Source: Pseudomonas sp. Marseille-Q3773 (GTDB taxonomy: Bacteria; Pseudomonadota; Gammaproteobacteria; Pseudomonadales; Pseudomonadaceae). Taken from it: a stretch of 64,000 bases of DNA. Both the position numbers and the translations under genes were made by a program. Positions 49,592 through 58,330 of the stretch are shown here, in pieces. The stretch covers positions 5,200,001 through 5,264,000 of the forward strand of contig NZ_OU745390.1 of the NCBI RefSeq assembly GCF_916618955.1, read 5' to 3'. Every line of letters begins with the position of its first letter. The stretch's first letter is position 1. The notes below the pieces were generated by a model. The model saw nothing but the letters and a program-made list of their open reading frames with translations. It did no database searches and had not been told where the DNA came from.

Positions 49592-49608
49592 GGGCCGCTT
49601 CGCGGCCC
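49592..49608 (+). terminator. Hairpin after the M48 gene
   Basis: GGGCCGC 49592-49598 pairs with GCGGCCC 49602-49608 around a TTC loop, 11 bp past the stop. No T-run follows, so the terminating role is tentative. Confidence 0.55.
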
Positions 49609-49670
49609 TATCGCGACACAAGGCCGCTGCTACTACGCGACGGGCTGCGCGGCAGCCCCCCTTGCCGTGG

Positions 49671-50255
49671 TTATCCAACCCAGCCACTGGCCTTCATCGC
49701 CGAGTAGACGGCGACGATCGCCAGCACGAAGAACGCCGTCGCCGCCAGGCGACGAATCAGCGTCAGCGGCAGTTTGTCCGCTGCGAAGTTGCCTGCCAGA
49801 ACCACCGGCACGTTGGCAATCAGCATGCCTAGGGTGGTGCCGACGATGACCATGATCAGGTGCGGATACTGAGCCGCCAGCATTACCGTCGCGACCTGGG
49901 TCTTGTCACCGATTTCCGCCAGGAAGAAGGCGATCAGCGTCGTCAGGAACGGCCCGAAGCGGCGTGCCGGGCTCTCGTCGTCATCCATCTTGTCCGGCAC
50001 CAGGGTCCACAGCGCGGTGGCTGCAAAGCTGGCGGCCAGGACCCAGTGCAATGCCGAATCGCTGAAGAAGCTGCCGACCCATGCCCCCACGGCACCGGCT
50101 GCAGCATGGTTGGCCAGGGTTGCGGCGATGATGCCGGCGATGATCGGCCACGGCTTGCGGAAGCGGGCAGCGAGAATGAGCGCGAGCAGTTGCGTCTTGT
50201 CGCCAATTTCGGCGAGCGCAACGATTGCGGTGGGGACCAGCAGAGATTCCAGCAT
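49671..50255 (-). CDS. TMEM165/Gdt1-family cation transporter
   Basis: The 194-residue membrane protein has the family motif E-x-G-D-K-T twice: ALAEIGDKTQLLALIL near residue 16 and FLAEIGDKTQVATVML near residue 113. Six to seven membrane helices are expected. Family members move Mn2+ or Ca2+, and a manganese-responsive leader ahead of the gene suggests Mn2+ export. AGGA lies 6 bp before the ATG. It follows rsmC on the same strand. Confidence 0.9.
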   Translation of the reverse strand: MLESLLVPTAIVALAEIGDKTQLLALILAARFRKPWPIIAGIIAATLANHAAAGAVGAWVGSFFSDSALHWVLAASFAATALWTLVPDKMDDDESPARRFGPFLTTLIAFFLAEIGDKTQVATVMLAAQYPHLIMVIVGTTLGMLIANVPVVLAGNFAADKLPLTLIRRLAATAFFVLAIVAVYSAMKASGWVG

Positions 50256-50285
50256 CAGGATTCCTACGGGGGCGGGTCGACACGG

Positions 50286-50334
50286 CTATGACACGTACAA
50301 CCTCCCCGCCCCGGGTAAGGTGTGCGTGTCATAG
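50286..50334 (-). other. Long hairpin between the riboswitch and the Gdt1 gene
   Basis: CTATGACACGTACA 50286-50299 and TGTGCGTGTCATAG 50321-50334 pair at 13 of 14 positions; further pairing (AGG/CCT) extends the stem. It is 31-79 bases upstream of the start codon. It may be part of the expression platform; no T-run follows. Confidence 0.6.
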
Positions 50335-50349
50335 GTCTTGTCAAACCCT

Positions 50350-50480
50350 GGATCCGTCTATGCGGATCTCGCCATGCAGGCTGCATGGTGGGTCGCACGC
50401 GCCATGGTCTGTGGACCAAGTATGTTGGCGCGTACCGGGCGAGCTGGGCGCTCGCGGGAGACTACTCCCCTAGGACGGTG
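50350..50480 (-). promoter_or_regulatory. yybP-ykoY-like manganese riboswitch
   Basis: On the minus strand the leader contains AGGGGAGTAGTC and, about 45 nt later, GCGCCAACATACTTGG, then GGCGAGATCC. These resemble the conserved core of the yybP-ykoY Mn2+ riboswitch (GGGGAGUAG, CAACAUAC and GCGAGACC-type blocks). A closing stem is possible (GACGG 50474-50478 with CCGTC 50354-50358) and competes with a local hairpin at 50351-50368. The gene downstream encodes a likely Mn2+ transporter, the usual partner. Confidence 0.85.
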
Positions 50481-50521
50481 CGGATTCTGCCTAGGCAAAA
50501 CGTTTTCGGCAAGCGCTGTTT

Positions 50522-51520
50522 TTATCCGCGTGTTGCCTGGTAGATGCGGAAGCCATCGGCCTCGTCACGCACATGGCAGTTGCCCAGCGCACCTTCGATC
50601 AGCGGCTGGTAACGCAGGAAACTGTTGGCTACCAGGCGCATTTCGCCGCCTTTTCGCAGATGTTTCGCTGATTTTCTCAGCAAGTTCTCCGATGCCTGGT
50701 AATTGGTATGAACCCCCGTATGGAACGGCGGGTTGCTCAGAATCAGGCTCAGCTCGGTAGGAGCGGCGTCGATGCCGTCACCGCTGATTACTTCACCATC
50801 CAGGCCGTTGGCGGCCAAGGTCAGCCGGCTGGCGGCCACCGCGAAGGCATCCACGTCCAGCAGGCTTACCCGGCTTTGTGGATAACGGCGTTTGACCGTG
50901 GCGCCGAGCACCCCGGCACCGCAGCCGAAGTCCAGCACATGCCCGCCCGGCAGGCCGTCCAGGTGCTTGAGCAGCAGGGCGGTACCGCGATCGAGGCGGC
51001 CATGGCTGAACACCCCCGGCAGGCTGACCACCTGCAGCGGGCCGTCTTCCAGGGCAAGCTCGAAGCGTTCGGCCAGGCTCTCCAGGGGGGTTGCCTGTGG
51101 CGCCTGTGCGATGGTCACTTGCCAAAGCTGGCAATGGCGGGCGCTGTCGAGCTTGCGTGGCTTGCCGAAGGCCTGCAGCTGTTTGGCAGCGCCTTCGATG
51201 CCACCGCGCTTCTCGCCGACCAGATACAGTTCACGGCCGGCCAGGCGCGACGCCAGTGCATTGAGCAGGTAGCCAGCCAGTTCGCGCGACTTGGGCAGGA
51301 ACAGCACGGCACTGCCGAAGGCCACGTCCGGGGGTTCGACCCCGTAGTGGCTGCGGCCGGCGTAACGGCTCTGCAGCATGCCCTGATCGCCCGCATGCCA
51401 GGTCCAGGCCTGGGCCTGGGGCAACTGGCCGAGCAGGTCGTCGGCGGGGGCGCCGGCGATCAGCAGCGGCCCCTGGAACAGCTCTGCCTGGCGAAGCAAC
51501 ACTTCACTGCGCGGGTCCAT
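50522..51520 (-). CDS. rsmC: 16S rRNA (guanine-1207-N2)-methyltransferase RsmC
   Basis: The 332-residue protein has the two-domain RsmC/RlmG design. The catalytic NPPF motif is [15 protein letters not shown] near residue 260, with the SAM loop [16 protein letters not shown] before it. The N-terminal half is a methyltransferase-like domain without a catalytic motif, as usual. The start [11 protein letters not shown] fits the family. The Gdt1 gene lies downstream on the same strand behind its own riboswitch. Confidence 0.9.
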   Translation of the reverse strand: MDPRSEVLLRQAELFQGPLLIAGAPADDLLGQLPQAQAWTWHAGDQGMLQSRYAGRSHYGVEPPDVAFGSAVLFLPKSRELAGYLLNALASRLAGRELYLVGEKRGGIEGAAKQLQAFGKPRKLDSARHCQLWQVTIAQAPQATPLESLAERFELALEDGPLQVVSLPGVFSHGRLDRGTALLLKHLDGLPGGHVLDFGCGAGVLGATVKRRYPQSRVSLLDVDAFAVAASRLTLAANGLDGEVISGDGIDAAPTELSLILSNPPFHTGVHTNYQASENLLRKSAKHLRKGGEMRLVANSFLRYQPLIEGALGNCHVRDEADGFRIYQATRG

Positions 51521-51572
51521 GGACGACGCCTCCTGAAAAAGTGGCGCAGTGTAGCAGAGCCGGGCGCCGCGC

Positions 51573-52538
51573 TCAGCTGACCACGCGGCGCGGCTGCCCG
51601 GCGAAGAAGGCCTGGGCGTTTTCGCTCAGCTGGCCGACGATGCGCTGGCGCGACTCCACCGCGCCCCAGGCACTGTGCGGAGTGATGACCAGGCGCGGAA
51701 TGCCGGGTTCAAGCAGCGGGTTGCCATTGACCGGCGGCTCCACGCTCAGCACGTCGGTGGCGGCGCCACCCAGGTGGCCGCTGCGCAGGGCGTCGGCCAG
51801 CGCCTGCTCGTCGATCAGGCCGCCGCGAGCCGTGTTGACCACCAGTGCGCCGGGCTTGAGCAGCGCCAGTTCGCGCGCACCGAGCATGTGCCGGGTGTGC
51901 TCGTTCAGCGGGCAATGCAGGGTCAGGGCATCGACTTGTGGCAGCAGTTGGTCCAGCGGCAGCCGGTCGGGGCGTTCCGGGCGGCCGGGAATCTGCCCGC
52001 TCAGCACACGCATGCCAAAGGCTTCGGCCAGCCGCGCCACCGCGCCGCCCAGCTCGCCGTGGCCGAGCAGGCCCAAGGTCTTGCCTTCGAGCTCGACGAT
52101 AGGGAAGTCCAGCAGGCAGAACTGGCTGGCCTTGGCCCACTGGCCGTCGGCTACCGCCTGGTTGTAGTCGCACAGGCGGGTGGCCAGGGCCAGCAGCAGG
52201 GCGAGGGTGTGCTGGGCCACCGACGGTGTGCCGTAGCCTTGGCAGTTGCATACGGTGACACCCTGGGCGCGCGCTGCCGCCAGGTCGACATTGTTGGTGC
52301 CGGTGGCGGCAACCAGGATCAGCTTCAACTGCGGGTTGGCGGCCAGTGTGGCAGCGTCGAGCATGACCTTGTTGCTGATCACTGCCACCGCGCCCTGCAG
52401 CCGCTCGGCAACCTGCTCCGGGCGGGTGGCGGCGTAGAGCTCGAATTCGTCGAATTGCTGTTTCAGTGGCGAGAGGTCGAGATCGCCCAGGTCCAGGGAC
52501 TGGTGATCGAGAAACACGGCGCGACGCGGGCTGGGCAT
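51573..52538 (-). CDS. NAD-dependent 2-hydroxyacid dehydrogenase (glycerate dehydrogenase-like)
   Basis: The 321-residue enzyme belongs to the D-isomer-specific 2-hydroxyacid dehydrogenases. The NAD loop is [20 protein letters not shown], the catalytic arginine is in [12 protein letters not shown], and the histidine is in [10 protein letters not shown] much longer frame upstream is not part of the gene; [12 protein letters not shown] at 52538 is the natural start. A hydroxypyruvate reductase role is likely but the substrate is inferred. Confidence 0.9.
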   Translation of the reverse strand: MPSPRRAVFLDHQSLDLGDLDLSPLKQQFDEFELYAATRPEQVAERLQGAVAVISNKVMLDAATLAANPQLKLILVAATGTNNVDLAAARAQGVTVCNCQGYGTPSVAQHTLALLLALATRLCDYNQAVADGQWAKASQFCLLDFPIVELEGKTLGLLGHGELGGAVARLAEAFGMRVLSGQIPGRPERPDRLPLDQLLPQVDALTLHCPLNEHTRHMLGARELALLKPGALVVNTARGGLIDEQALADALRSGHLGGAATDVLSVEPPVNGNPLLEPGIPRLVITPHSAWGAVESRQRIVGQLSENAQAFFAGQPRRVVS

Positions 52539-52763
52539 GGGGCTCTCCGTTGCAGGGCAGGGGTATCGGTGTGCTGGCCCGCGAAAGGGGCTGCAGATCC
52601 TGAAGCTGTCGGCGCAGTGTCTAGCCCGCAGTGACCGCCCGTCAACGTATCCACTCATACCTTTGGCGCGCAAATCATTCCTTCGGCTGATTTGGCCGTC
52701 ACATTGGCGGACTACAGTAAATGCCAAAGTTTTCCGGCCCGCCTTTTCCGAAAAGGGATAACC

Positions 52764-54446
52764 ATGTTGCAGACCCGCATCATCAAGCCCGCCGAGGGCG
52801 CCTACGCCTACCCGCTGCTGATCAAACGCCTGCTGATGTCCGGCAGCCGCTATGAAAAGACCCGCGAGATCGTCTACCGCGACCAGTTGCGGCTGACTTA
52901 TCCACAGCTCAACGAACGCATCGCGCGCCTGGCCAACGTGCTCACCGAAGCCGGCGTGAAGGCGGGTGACACCGTGGCCGTGATGGACTGGGACAGTCAC
53001 CGCTATCTGGAATGCATGTTCGCCATCCCGATGATTGGTGCGGTGGTGCACACCATCAACGTGCGCCTGTCGCCAGAGCAGATCCTCTACACCATGAACC
53101 ACGCCGAAGACCGCGTGGTGCTGGTCAACAGCGATTTCGTCGGCCTGTACCAGGCCATCGCCGGGCAGTTGACCACTGTCGACAAGACCTTGCTGCTGAC
53201 CGATGGAGCGGACAAGACCGCCGAGTTGCCTGGCCTGGTTGGCGAGTATGAGCAGTTGCTGGCCGCCGCCAGCCCGCGCTACGACTTCCCCGATTTCGAC
53301 GAAAACTCGGTGGCCACGACCTTCTACACCACGGGTACCACCGGCAACCCCAAGGGTGTCTACTTCACCCACCGGCAGCTGGTGCTGCATACCCTGGCCG
53401 AAGCGTCGGTGACCGGCAGCATCGACAGCGTGCGCCTGCTGGGCAGCAACGACGTGTACATGCCGATCACCCCGATGTTCCACGTGCATGCCTGGGGTAT
53501 CCCTTACGCCGCGACCATGCTCGGCATGAAGCAGGTGTACCCCGGGCGCTACGAGCCGGAGATGCTGGTCAGGCTGTGGCGTGAGGAGAAGGTCACGTTC
53601 TCCCATTGCGTGCCGACCATCCTGCAGATGCTACTCAACTGCCCGACCGCGCAGGGGCAGGACTTTGGCGGCTGGAAAATCATCATCGGCGGCAGCGCGC
53701 TCAACCGTTCGCTGTATCAGGCCGCCCTGGCGCGCGGCATCCAGCTGACCGCGGCGTATGGCATGTCGGAAACCTGCCCGCTGATCTCCGCCGCGCACCT
53801 GAACGACGAGCTGCAGGCCGGCAGCGAGGATGAGCGCGTCACCTACCGCATCAAGGCTGGCGTGCCGGTACCGCTGGTCGAGGCGGCGATTGTCGATGGC
53901 AATGGCAACTTCCTGCCCGCCGATGGCGAAACCCAGGGCGAGCTGGTGCTGCGTGCGCCGTGGCTGACCCAGGGCTATTTCAAGGAGCCGGACAAGAGCG
54001 AGGAGCTGTGGCAGGGGGGCTGGCTGCACACCGGTGACGTCGCCACGCTGGACGGCATGGGTTACATCGACATCCGCGACCGCATCAAGGATGTGATCAA
54101 GACTGGCGGCGAGTGGATATCTTCACTCGACCTCGAAGACCTGATCAGCCGCCACCCGGCGGTGCGCGAAGTGGCGGTGGTCGGGGTGGCCGACCCGCAG
54201 TGGGGCGAGCGGCCGTTTGCCCTGCTGGTGGTGCGGGAAGGCCAGGCCATCGACGCCAGGACGCTGAAGGAGCACCTCAAGCCGTTCGTCGAGCAAGGGC
54301 ATATCAACAAATGGGCGATTCCCAGCCAGATCGCCGTTGTTACTGAAATTCCCAAGACCAGTGTCGGCAAGCTCGACAAGAAACGTATCCGCCAGGACAT
54401 CGTCCAGTGGCAGGCCAGCAACAGCGCGTTCCTTTCCACGCTGTAA
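52764..54446 (+). CDS. Fatty acid-CoA ligase (AlkK-like, medium-chain)
   Basis: The 560-residue ANL-family enzyme activates fatty acids with ATP and CoA. The phosphate-binding loop is TTFYTTGTTGNPKGVYFTH, the A5-type motif is GMSETCPLIS, and the C-terminal hinge is WLHTGDVATLDGMGYIDIRDR then KTGGEWIS. It resembles AlkK-type medium-chain ligases of Pseudomonas. The start at 52764 has AAAAGGGATAACC ahead. It lies upstream of the DUF1302/DUF1329 pair, which may point to uptake and use of a hydrophobic compound. Confidence 0.9.
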   Translation: MLQTRIIKPAEGAYAYPLLIKRLLMSGSRYEKTREIVYRDQLRLTYPQLNERIARLANVLTEAGVKAGDTVAVMDWDSHRYLECMFAIPMIGAVVHTINVRLSPEQILYTMNHAEDRVVLVNSDFVGLYQAIAGQLTTVDKTLLLTDGADKTAELPGLVGEYEQLLAAASPRYDFPDFDENSVATTFYTTGTTGNPKGVYFTHRQLVLHTLAEASVTGSIDSVRLLGSNDVYMPITPMFHVHAWGIPYAATMLGMKQVYPGRYEPEMLVRLWREEKVTFSHCVPTILQMLLNCPTAQGQDFGGWKIIIGGSALNRSLYQAALARGIQLTAAYGMSETCPLISAAHLNDELQAGSEDERVTYRIKAGVPVPLVEAAIVDGNGNFLPADGETQGELVLRAPWLTQGYFKEPDKSEELWQGGWLHTGDVATLDGMGYIDIRDRIKDVIKTGGEWISSLDLEDLISRHPAVREVAVVGVADPQWGERPFALLVVREGQAIDARTLKEHLKPFVEQGHINKWAIPSQIAVVTEIPKTSVGKLDKKRIRQDIVQWQASNSAFLSTL

Positions 54447-54778
54447 ATGCCCTGCTGGTCGCGCTGCGCAGCGCGCGGCCCGCATCCTAGAGCGGTCATG
54501 GCCTTGCCAAATGGAGGAAATACGCCATCCTTTAGCACGGCCAGCCCGCTACCCGTACCAGATTGCAGCGCGTTGGCAGCACGGAGCGCAAATCACACTT
54601 TAGAGGGATCAAGCGCCTGTGCCTTGCTGGCTATAGTCGGGGCCAGGGGATTTTCAGGAATGGGGTTTGGCGGCATGCGCAAGCCATGTCGTCGCAGGCG
54701 CAAGCCTGCATCCGGTCGCTCGGGCCGTTCTTGAAAGGACTCACTGCCATAACAAAAAAAGTACATGGAGTAGCGTCG
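54447..54778. other. Leader between the acyl-CoA ligase and the DUF1302 gene
   Basis: A 330-bp stretch without a convincing gene. It must carry the promoter of the DUF1302 gene. I see no clear repeat, RNA fold or operator. Confidence 0.55.
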
Positions 54779-56665
54779 ATGAAATCTGCAAACCTGTTCT
54801 GGCGCCGGGCCAAGTTGCCCCTGGCCGTCAGCCTTGCTTCCACGCTCGCAAGTCCTGCTTTCGCTGTCAGCTTCAACATTGGTGAAATCGAAGGCCAGTT
54901 CGACTCGTCGCTCTCCATCGGCGCCAGCTGGTCGACAGCCAATCCCAACAAGAACCTGATCGGGGTGAACAACGGCGGCAAGGGCCTGTCGCAGACATCG
55001 GACGATGGCCACCTGAACTTCAAGAAGGGCGAGACGTTCTCCAAGATCTTCAAGGGCATCCACGACCTGGAGCTCAAGTACGGCGACACCGGCGTATTCG
55101 TGCGTGGCAAGTACTGGTACGACTTCGAGCTGAAGGACGAAGGCCGCGAGTTCAAGGACATCAGCGACTCCAACCGCAAGGAAGGCGCCAAGTCGTCCGG
55201 CGCCGAGCTGCTTGACGCCTTCGTCTACCACAACTACTCGATCGGCGACCAGCCGGGCTCGGTACGCCTGGGCAAGCAGGTAGTCAGCTGGGGTGAAAGT
55301 ACCTTCATCGGTGGCGGCATCAACTCGATCAACCCGATCGACGTGTCGGCGTTCCGCCGCCCGGGGGCCGAGATCAAGGAAGGCCTGATCCCGGTCAACA
55401 TGTTCTACATTTCGCAGAGCCTGACCGACAACCTGTCGGCCGAGGCCTTCTACCAGATCGAATGGGACCAGACGGTCGTCGACAACTGCGGCACCTTCTT
55501 CTCCCAGCCGGACATCATTGCCGATGGCTGTACCGACAACCTGCGCGTGCTCAACAGCAGCCGCACGGTGCCGGGCGCGGCACAGCAGTTCCTGGCCAGC
55601 CGGGGCGTGAACATCAACGAAGAGGGGGTGATGGTACGCCGTGGCGCTGACCGTGATGCCCGCGACAGCGGCCAGTTCGGCGTCGCGATGCGTTACATGT
55701 TCGAGCCACTGGATACTGAATTCGGCGCTTATTTCATGAACTACCACAGCCGTGCGCCAATCTTCAGCGCCACAGGTGCACCGCCTTCGGTGTTTGCCGG
55801 GTTGAGCGCCTTGCCTGCACAACTGCGTGCGCTGGCACCGCTGATCGTGGCCGGCAATTCCGAGTACTTCGTCGAGTATCCCGAAGATATTCGCCTTTAT
55901 GGCTTGAGCTTCTCCACCACCTTGCCCACCGGGACCGCCTGGAGCGGCGAACTCAGCTACCGCCCCAACGCACCCGTGCAGCTCAATACCACGGATATCC
56001 TGTTCGCCGGGGTCCGCCCGATTGGCGGCGCCTTGAGCAATGCATCGTTGCTGAGCGGTACGCCAGGGCAGGACCTGCACGGCTACCGGCGCAAGGAAAT
56101 CACCCAGTTCCAGACCACCCTGACGCACTTCTTCGACCAGGTGATGGGCGCCAGCCGCATGACGGTGGTCGGTGAGGTGGGGGTCACTCACGTCGGCGGC
56201 CTGGAGAGTGCACACGATACCCGCTACGGTCGTGACCCTGTATTCGGCCCCGGCCCGCTGCCATCCACCGGTGGTGCCAATACTTGCCAGGCGCTCAATG
56301 CCAGCACCATCGCGGGCGCAGGCGCTGGAGCCTCTACCGCCAACCTGTCGCGCAACTGCGAGAACGATGGCTTTACCACCAGTACTTCCTGGGGCTACCG
56401 CGCTCGGGTCATCTGGGACTACAACGACGTTTTCGCCGGGGTCAACCTGAAACCCAGCGTGGCCTGGTCGCATGACGTTTCCGGCTACTCGCCGGGCCCA
56501 GGCGCGAACTTCGAGGAAGGCCGCAAGGCGGTCAGCCTGGGCCTCGACGCCGAGTACCAGAACACCTATACGGCAAGCCTGTCGTACACCAACTTCTTCG
56601 ATGGCGAGTACACCACCGTGGATGACCGTGACTTCGTCGCGCTCAGCTTCGGCGTGAACTTCTAA
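54779..56665 (+). CDS. DUF1302 outer-membrane protein
   Basis: The 628-residue protein has a signal peptide (about residues 1-29, SPAFA-V) and a long beta-rich body ending FVALSFGVNF, with a terminal phenylalanine typical of outer-membrane barrels. DUF1302 is uncharacterised; members often pair with DUF1329 in Pseudomonas. The ATG at 54779 begins the signal peptide; the open frame extends about 200 bp upstream without support. DUF1329 follows 25 bp later. A role in uptake or export of a hydrophobic compound is only a guess. Confidence 0.85.
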   Translation: MKSANLFWRRAKLPLAVSLASTLASPAFAVSFNIGEIEGQFDSSLSIGASWSTANPNKNLIGVNNGGKGLSQTSDDGHLNFKKGETFSKIFKGIHDLELKYGDTGVFVRGKYWYDFELKDEGREFKDISDSNRKEGAKSSGAELLDAFVYHNYSIGDQPGSVRLGKQVVSWGESTFIGGGINSINPIDVSAFRRPGAEIKEGLIPVNMFYISQSLTDNLSAEAFYQIEWDQTVVDNCGTFFSQPDIIADGCTDNLRVLNSSRTVPGAAQQFLASRGVNINEEGVMVRRGADRDARDSGQFGVAMRYMFEPLDTEFGAYFMNYHSRAPIFSATGAPPSVFAGLSALPAQLRALAPLIVAGNSEYFVEYPEDIRLYGLSFSTTLPTGTAWSGELSYRPNAPVQLNTTDILFAGVRPIGGALSNASLLSGTPGQDLHGYRRKEITQFQTTLTHFFDQVMGASRMTVVGEVGVTHVGGLESAHDTRYGRDPVFGPGPLPSTGGANTCQALNASTIAGAGAGASTANLSRNCENDGFTTSTSWGYRARVIWDYNDVFAGVNLKPSVAWSHDVSGYSPGPGANFEEGRKAVSLGLDAEYQNTYTASLSYTNFFDGEYTTVDDRDFVALSFGVNF

Positions 56666-56690
56666 GCACACAGATCCAGGACGACACGAC

Positions 56691-58055
56691 ATGAACAAGA
56701 CCAGAAGTCTGCTGCAGGCCGGTGTACTGGGCCTGTCCCTGCTGGCGACCAGCGTCATGGCTGCGGTATCCGCCGACGAGGCGGCCAAGCTGGGTAGCAC
56801 CCTGACCCCGATGGGTGCCGAAAAGGCTGGCAATGCCGACGGATCGATCGGCCCTTGGGAGCCGTTGTCGAAGAGCGCCGGCAGCGCCGACGGCAGGGGC
56901 TTCCTGTCCGACCCGTACGGCAGTGAAAAGCCGCTGTTCACCATCACCGCGCAGAATGCCGAGCAGTACAAGGACAAGCTCTCGCCAGGCCAGCTGGCCA
57001 TGCTCAAGCGCTACCCGGACACCTTCAAGATCCCGGTATACAAGACCCATCGTGGTTCCACGGTACCGGCTGACGTGTTCGCCGCCATCAAGGAAAACGC
57101 CACCAAGACCACCTTGGTCGAAGGCGGCAACGGCTTGAACAACTTCCGCACCGCCGTGCCGTTCCCGATCCCGAAAAGCGGCCTGGAAGTGATCTGGAAC
57201 CATATCACCCGCTACCGCGGTGGCAGCGTCAGCCGCCTGGTGACCCAGGCAACGCCGCAGCAGAATGGCTCGTTCAACCCGGTGTACTTCTCCGACCAGT
57301 TCGTCTTCCGCGAAAGGATGAAGGACTACGACCCGAACAACCCGGGCAACATCCTGTTCTACTTCAAGCAGGAAGTGACTGCGCCCGCACGCCTGGCCGG
57401 GACCGTGCTGCTGGTGCACGAAACCCTCGACCAGGTGAAGGAACCGCGCAAGGCGTGGATCTACAACGCTGGCCAGCGCCGCGTGCGCCAGGCGCCGCAG
57501 GTGTCGTATGACGGCCCGGGTACCGCCGCCGACGGGTTGCGGACGTCGGACAACCTGGACATGTTCAACGGCGCGCCAGACCGCTATGACTGGAAGCTCG
57601 AAGGCAAGAAGGAGCTGTACATCGCTTCCAACGCCTTCAAGCTGGACGACCCCAAGCTCAAGTACACCGACATCATCAAGGCCGGGCACATCAACCAGGA
57701 CCTGGCCCGATACGAGTTGCGCCGCGTGTGGCATGTGGTCGCGACGTTGAAACCGGGCCAGCGGCACATCTACGCCAAGCGTGACTTCTACATCGACGAA
57801 GACACCTGGCAGGCAGCGGTGATCGACCAGTACGACGGCCGTGGCCAGCTGTGGCGGGTGTCCGAGGCCCATGCCCAGCCGTACTACAACGTGGACGTGC
57901 CGTGGTACACCCTGGAAGCCATCTACGACCTGCAGTCCGGCCGCTACCTGGCCCTGGGCATGAAGAACGAAGAGAAACGCGCCTACGACTTCGGCTTCAG
58001 CGCCAGCAAGGCGGACTTCCAGCCAGCGGCATTGCGCCAGTCGGGTATTCGCTAG
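56691..58055 (+). CDS. DUF1329 periplasmic protein
   Basis: The 454-residue protein has a signal peptide (LGLSLLATSVMAAVSA) and the DUF1329 body, related in fold to LolA/LolB-like lipid-binding proteins. The mature part is rich in charged and aromatic residues (GLEVIWNHITRYRG, FNGAPDRYDWKLEGKKELYI). With the DUF1302 barrel it may handle a lipid-like molecule in the envelope. A strong terminator follows, and the LuxR gene has its own upstream space. Confidence 0.85.
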   Translation: MNKTRSLLQAGVLGLSLLATSVMAAVSADEAAKLGSTLTPMGAEKAGNADGSIGPWEPLSKSAGSADGRGFLSDPYGSEKPLFTITAQNAEQYKDKLSPGQLAMLKRYPDTFKIPVYKTHRGSTVPADVFAAIKENATKTTLVEGGNGLNNFRTAVPFPIPKSGLEVIWNHITRYRGGSVSRLVTQATPQQNGSFNPVYFSDQFVFRERMKDYDPNNPGNILFYFKQEVTAPARLAGTVLLVHETLDQVKEPRKAWIYNAGQRRVRQAPQVSYDGPGTAADGLRTSDNLDMFNGAPDRYDWKLEGKKELYIASNAFKLDDPKLKYTDIIKAGHINQDLARYELRRVWHVVATLKPGQRHIYAKRDFYIDEDTWQAAVIDQYDGRGQLWRVSEAHAQPYYNVDVPWYTLEAIYDLQSGRYLALGMKNEEKRAYDFGFSASKADFQPAALRQSGIR

Positions 58056-58071
58056 GCATTGCGTTACCGCG

Positions 58072-58098
58072 AAACGCCCCGGCTTGTCCGGGGCGTTT
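58072..58098 (+). terminator. Terminator after the DUF1329 gene
   Basis: AAACGCCCCGG 58072-58082 pairs perfectly with CCGGGGCGTTT 58088-58098 around a 5-nt loop. The T-run is short. Confidence 0.85.
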
Positions 58099-58330
58099 GC
58101 ATTTGCGGTCCCGGCGGCTTCGCGGGCACGCTCGCCAAGCCGCAAACCGACAATAAACCTGCTGAATACCTTACCAAACCCCCGCCCCAGCCGATGTCCA
58201 TCAGCCTTGTTGCTTTTTGTCGTAGTCTTTTCCGAGCCAACTGCGCCCATCATCTTCAAATGCGCAGCGTTACCGGCTAGTCTCGCAAGCATCCATACTG
58301 CCGTAGTCTTCCAAACAGAACGAGCCGGCC

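Noticed and set aside
51573..53606. A 677-codon minus-strand frame that extends the hydroxyacid dehydrogenase
   Set aside because: The upstream part overlaps the acyl-CoA ligase gene, and the dehydrogenase has a natural start at 52538.
54593..57007. An 804-codon minus-strand frame opposite the DUF1302 gene
   Set aside because: Shadow of the coding strand with no domain or start signal.
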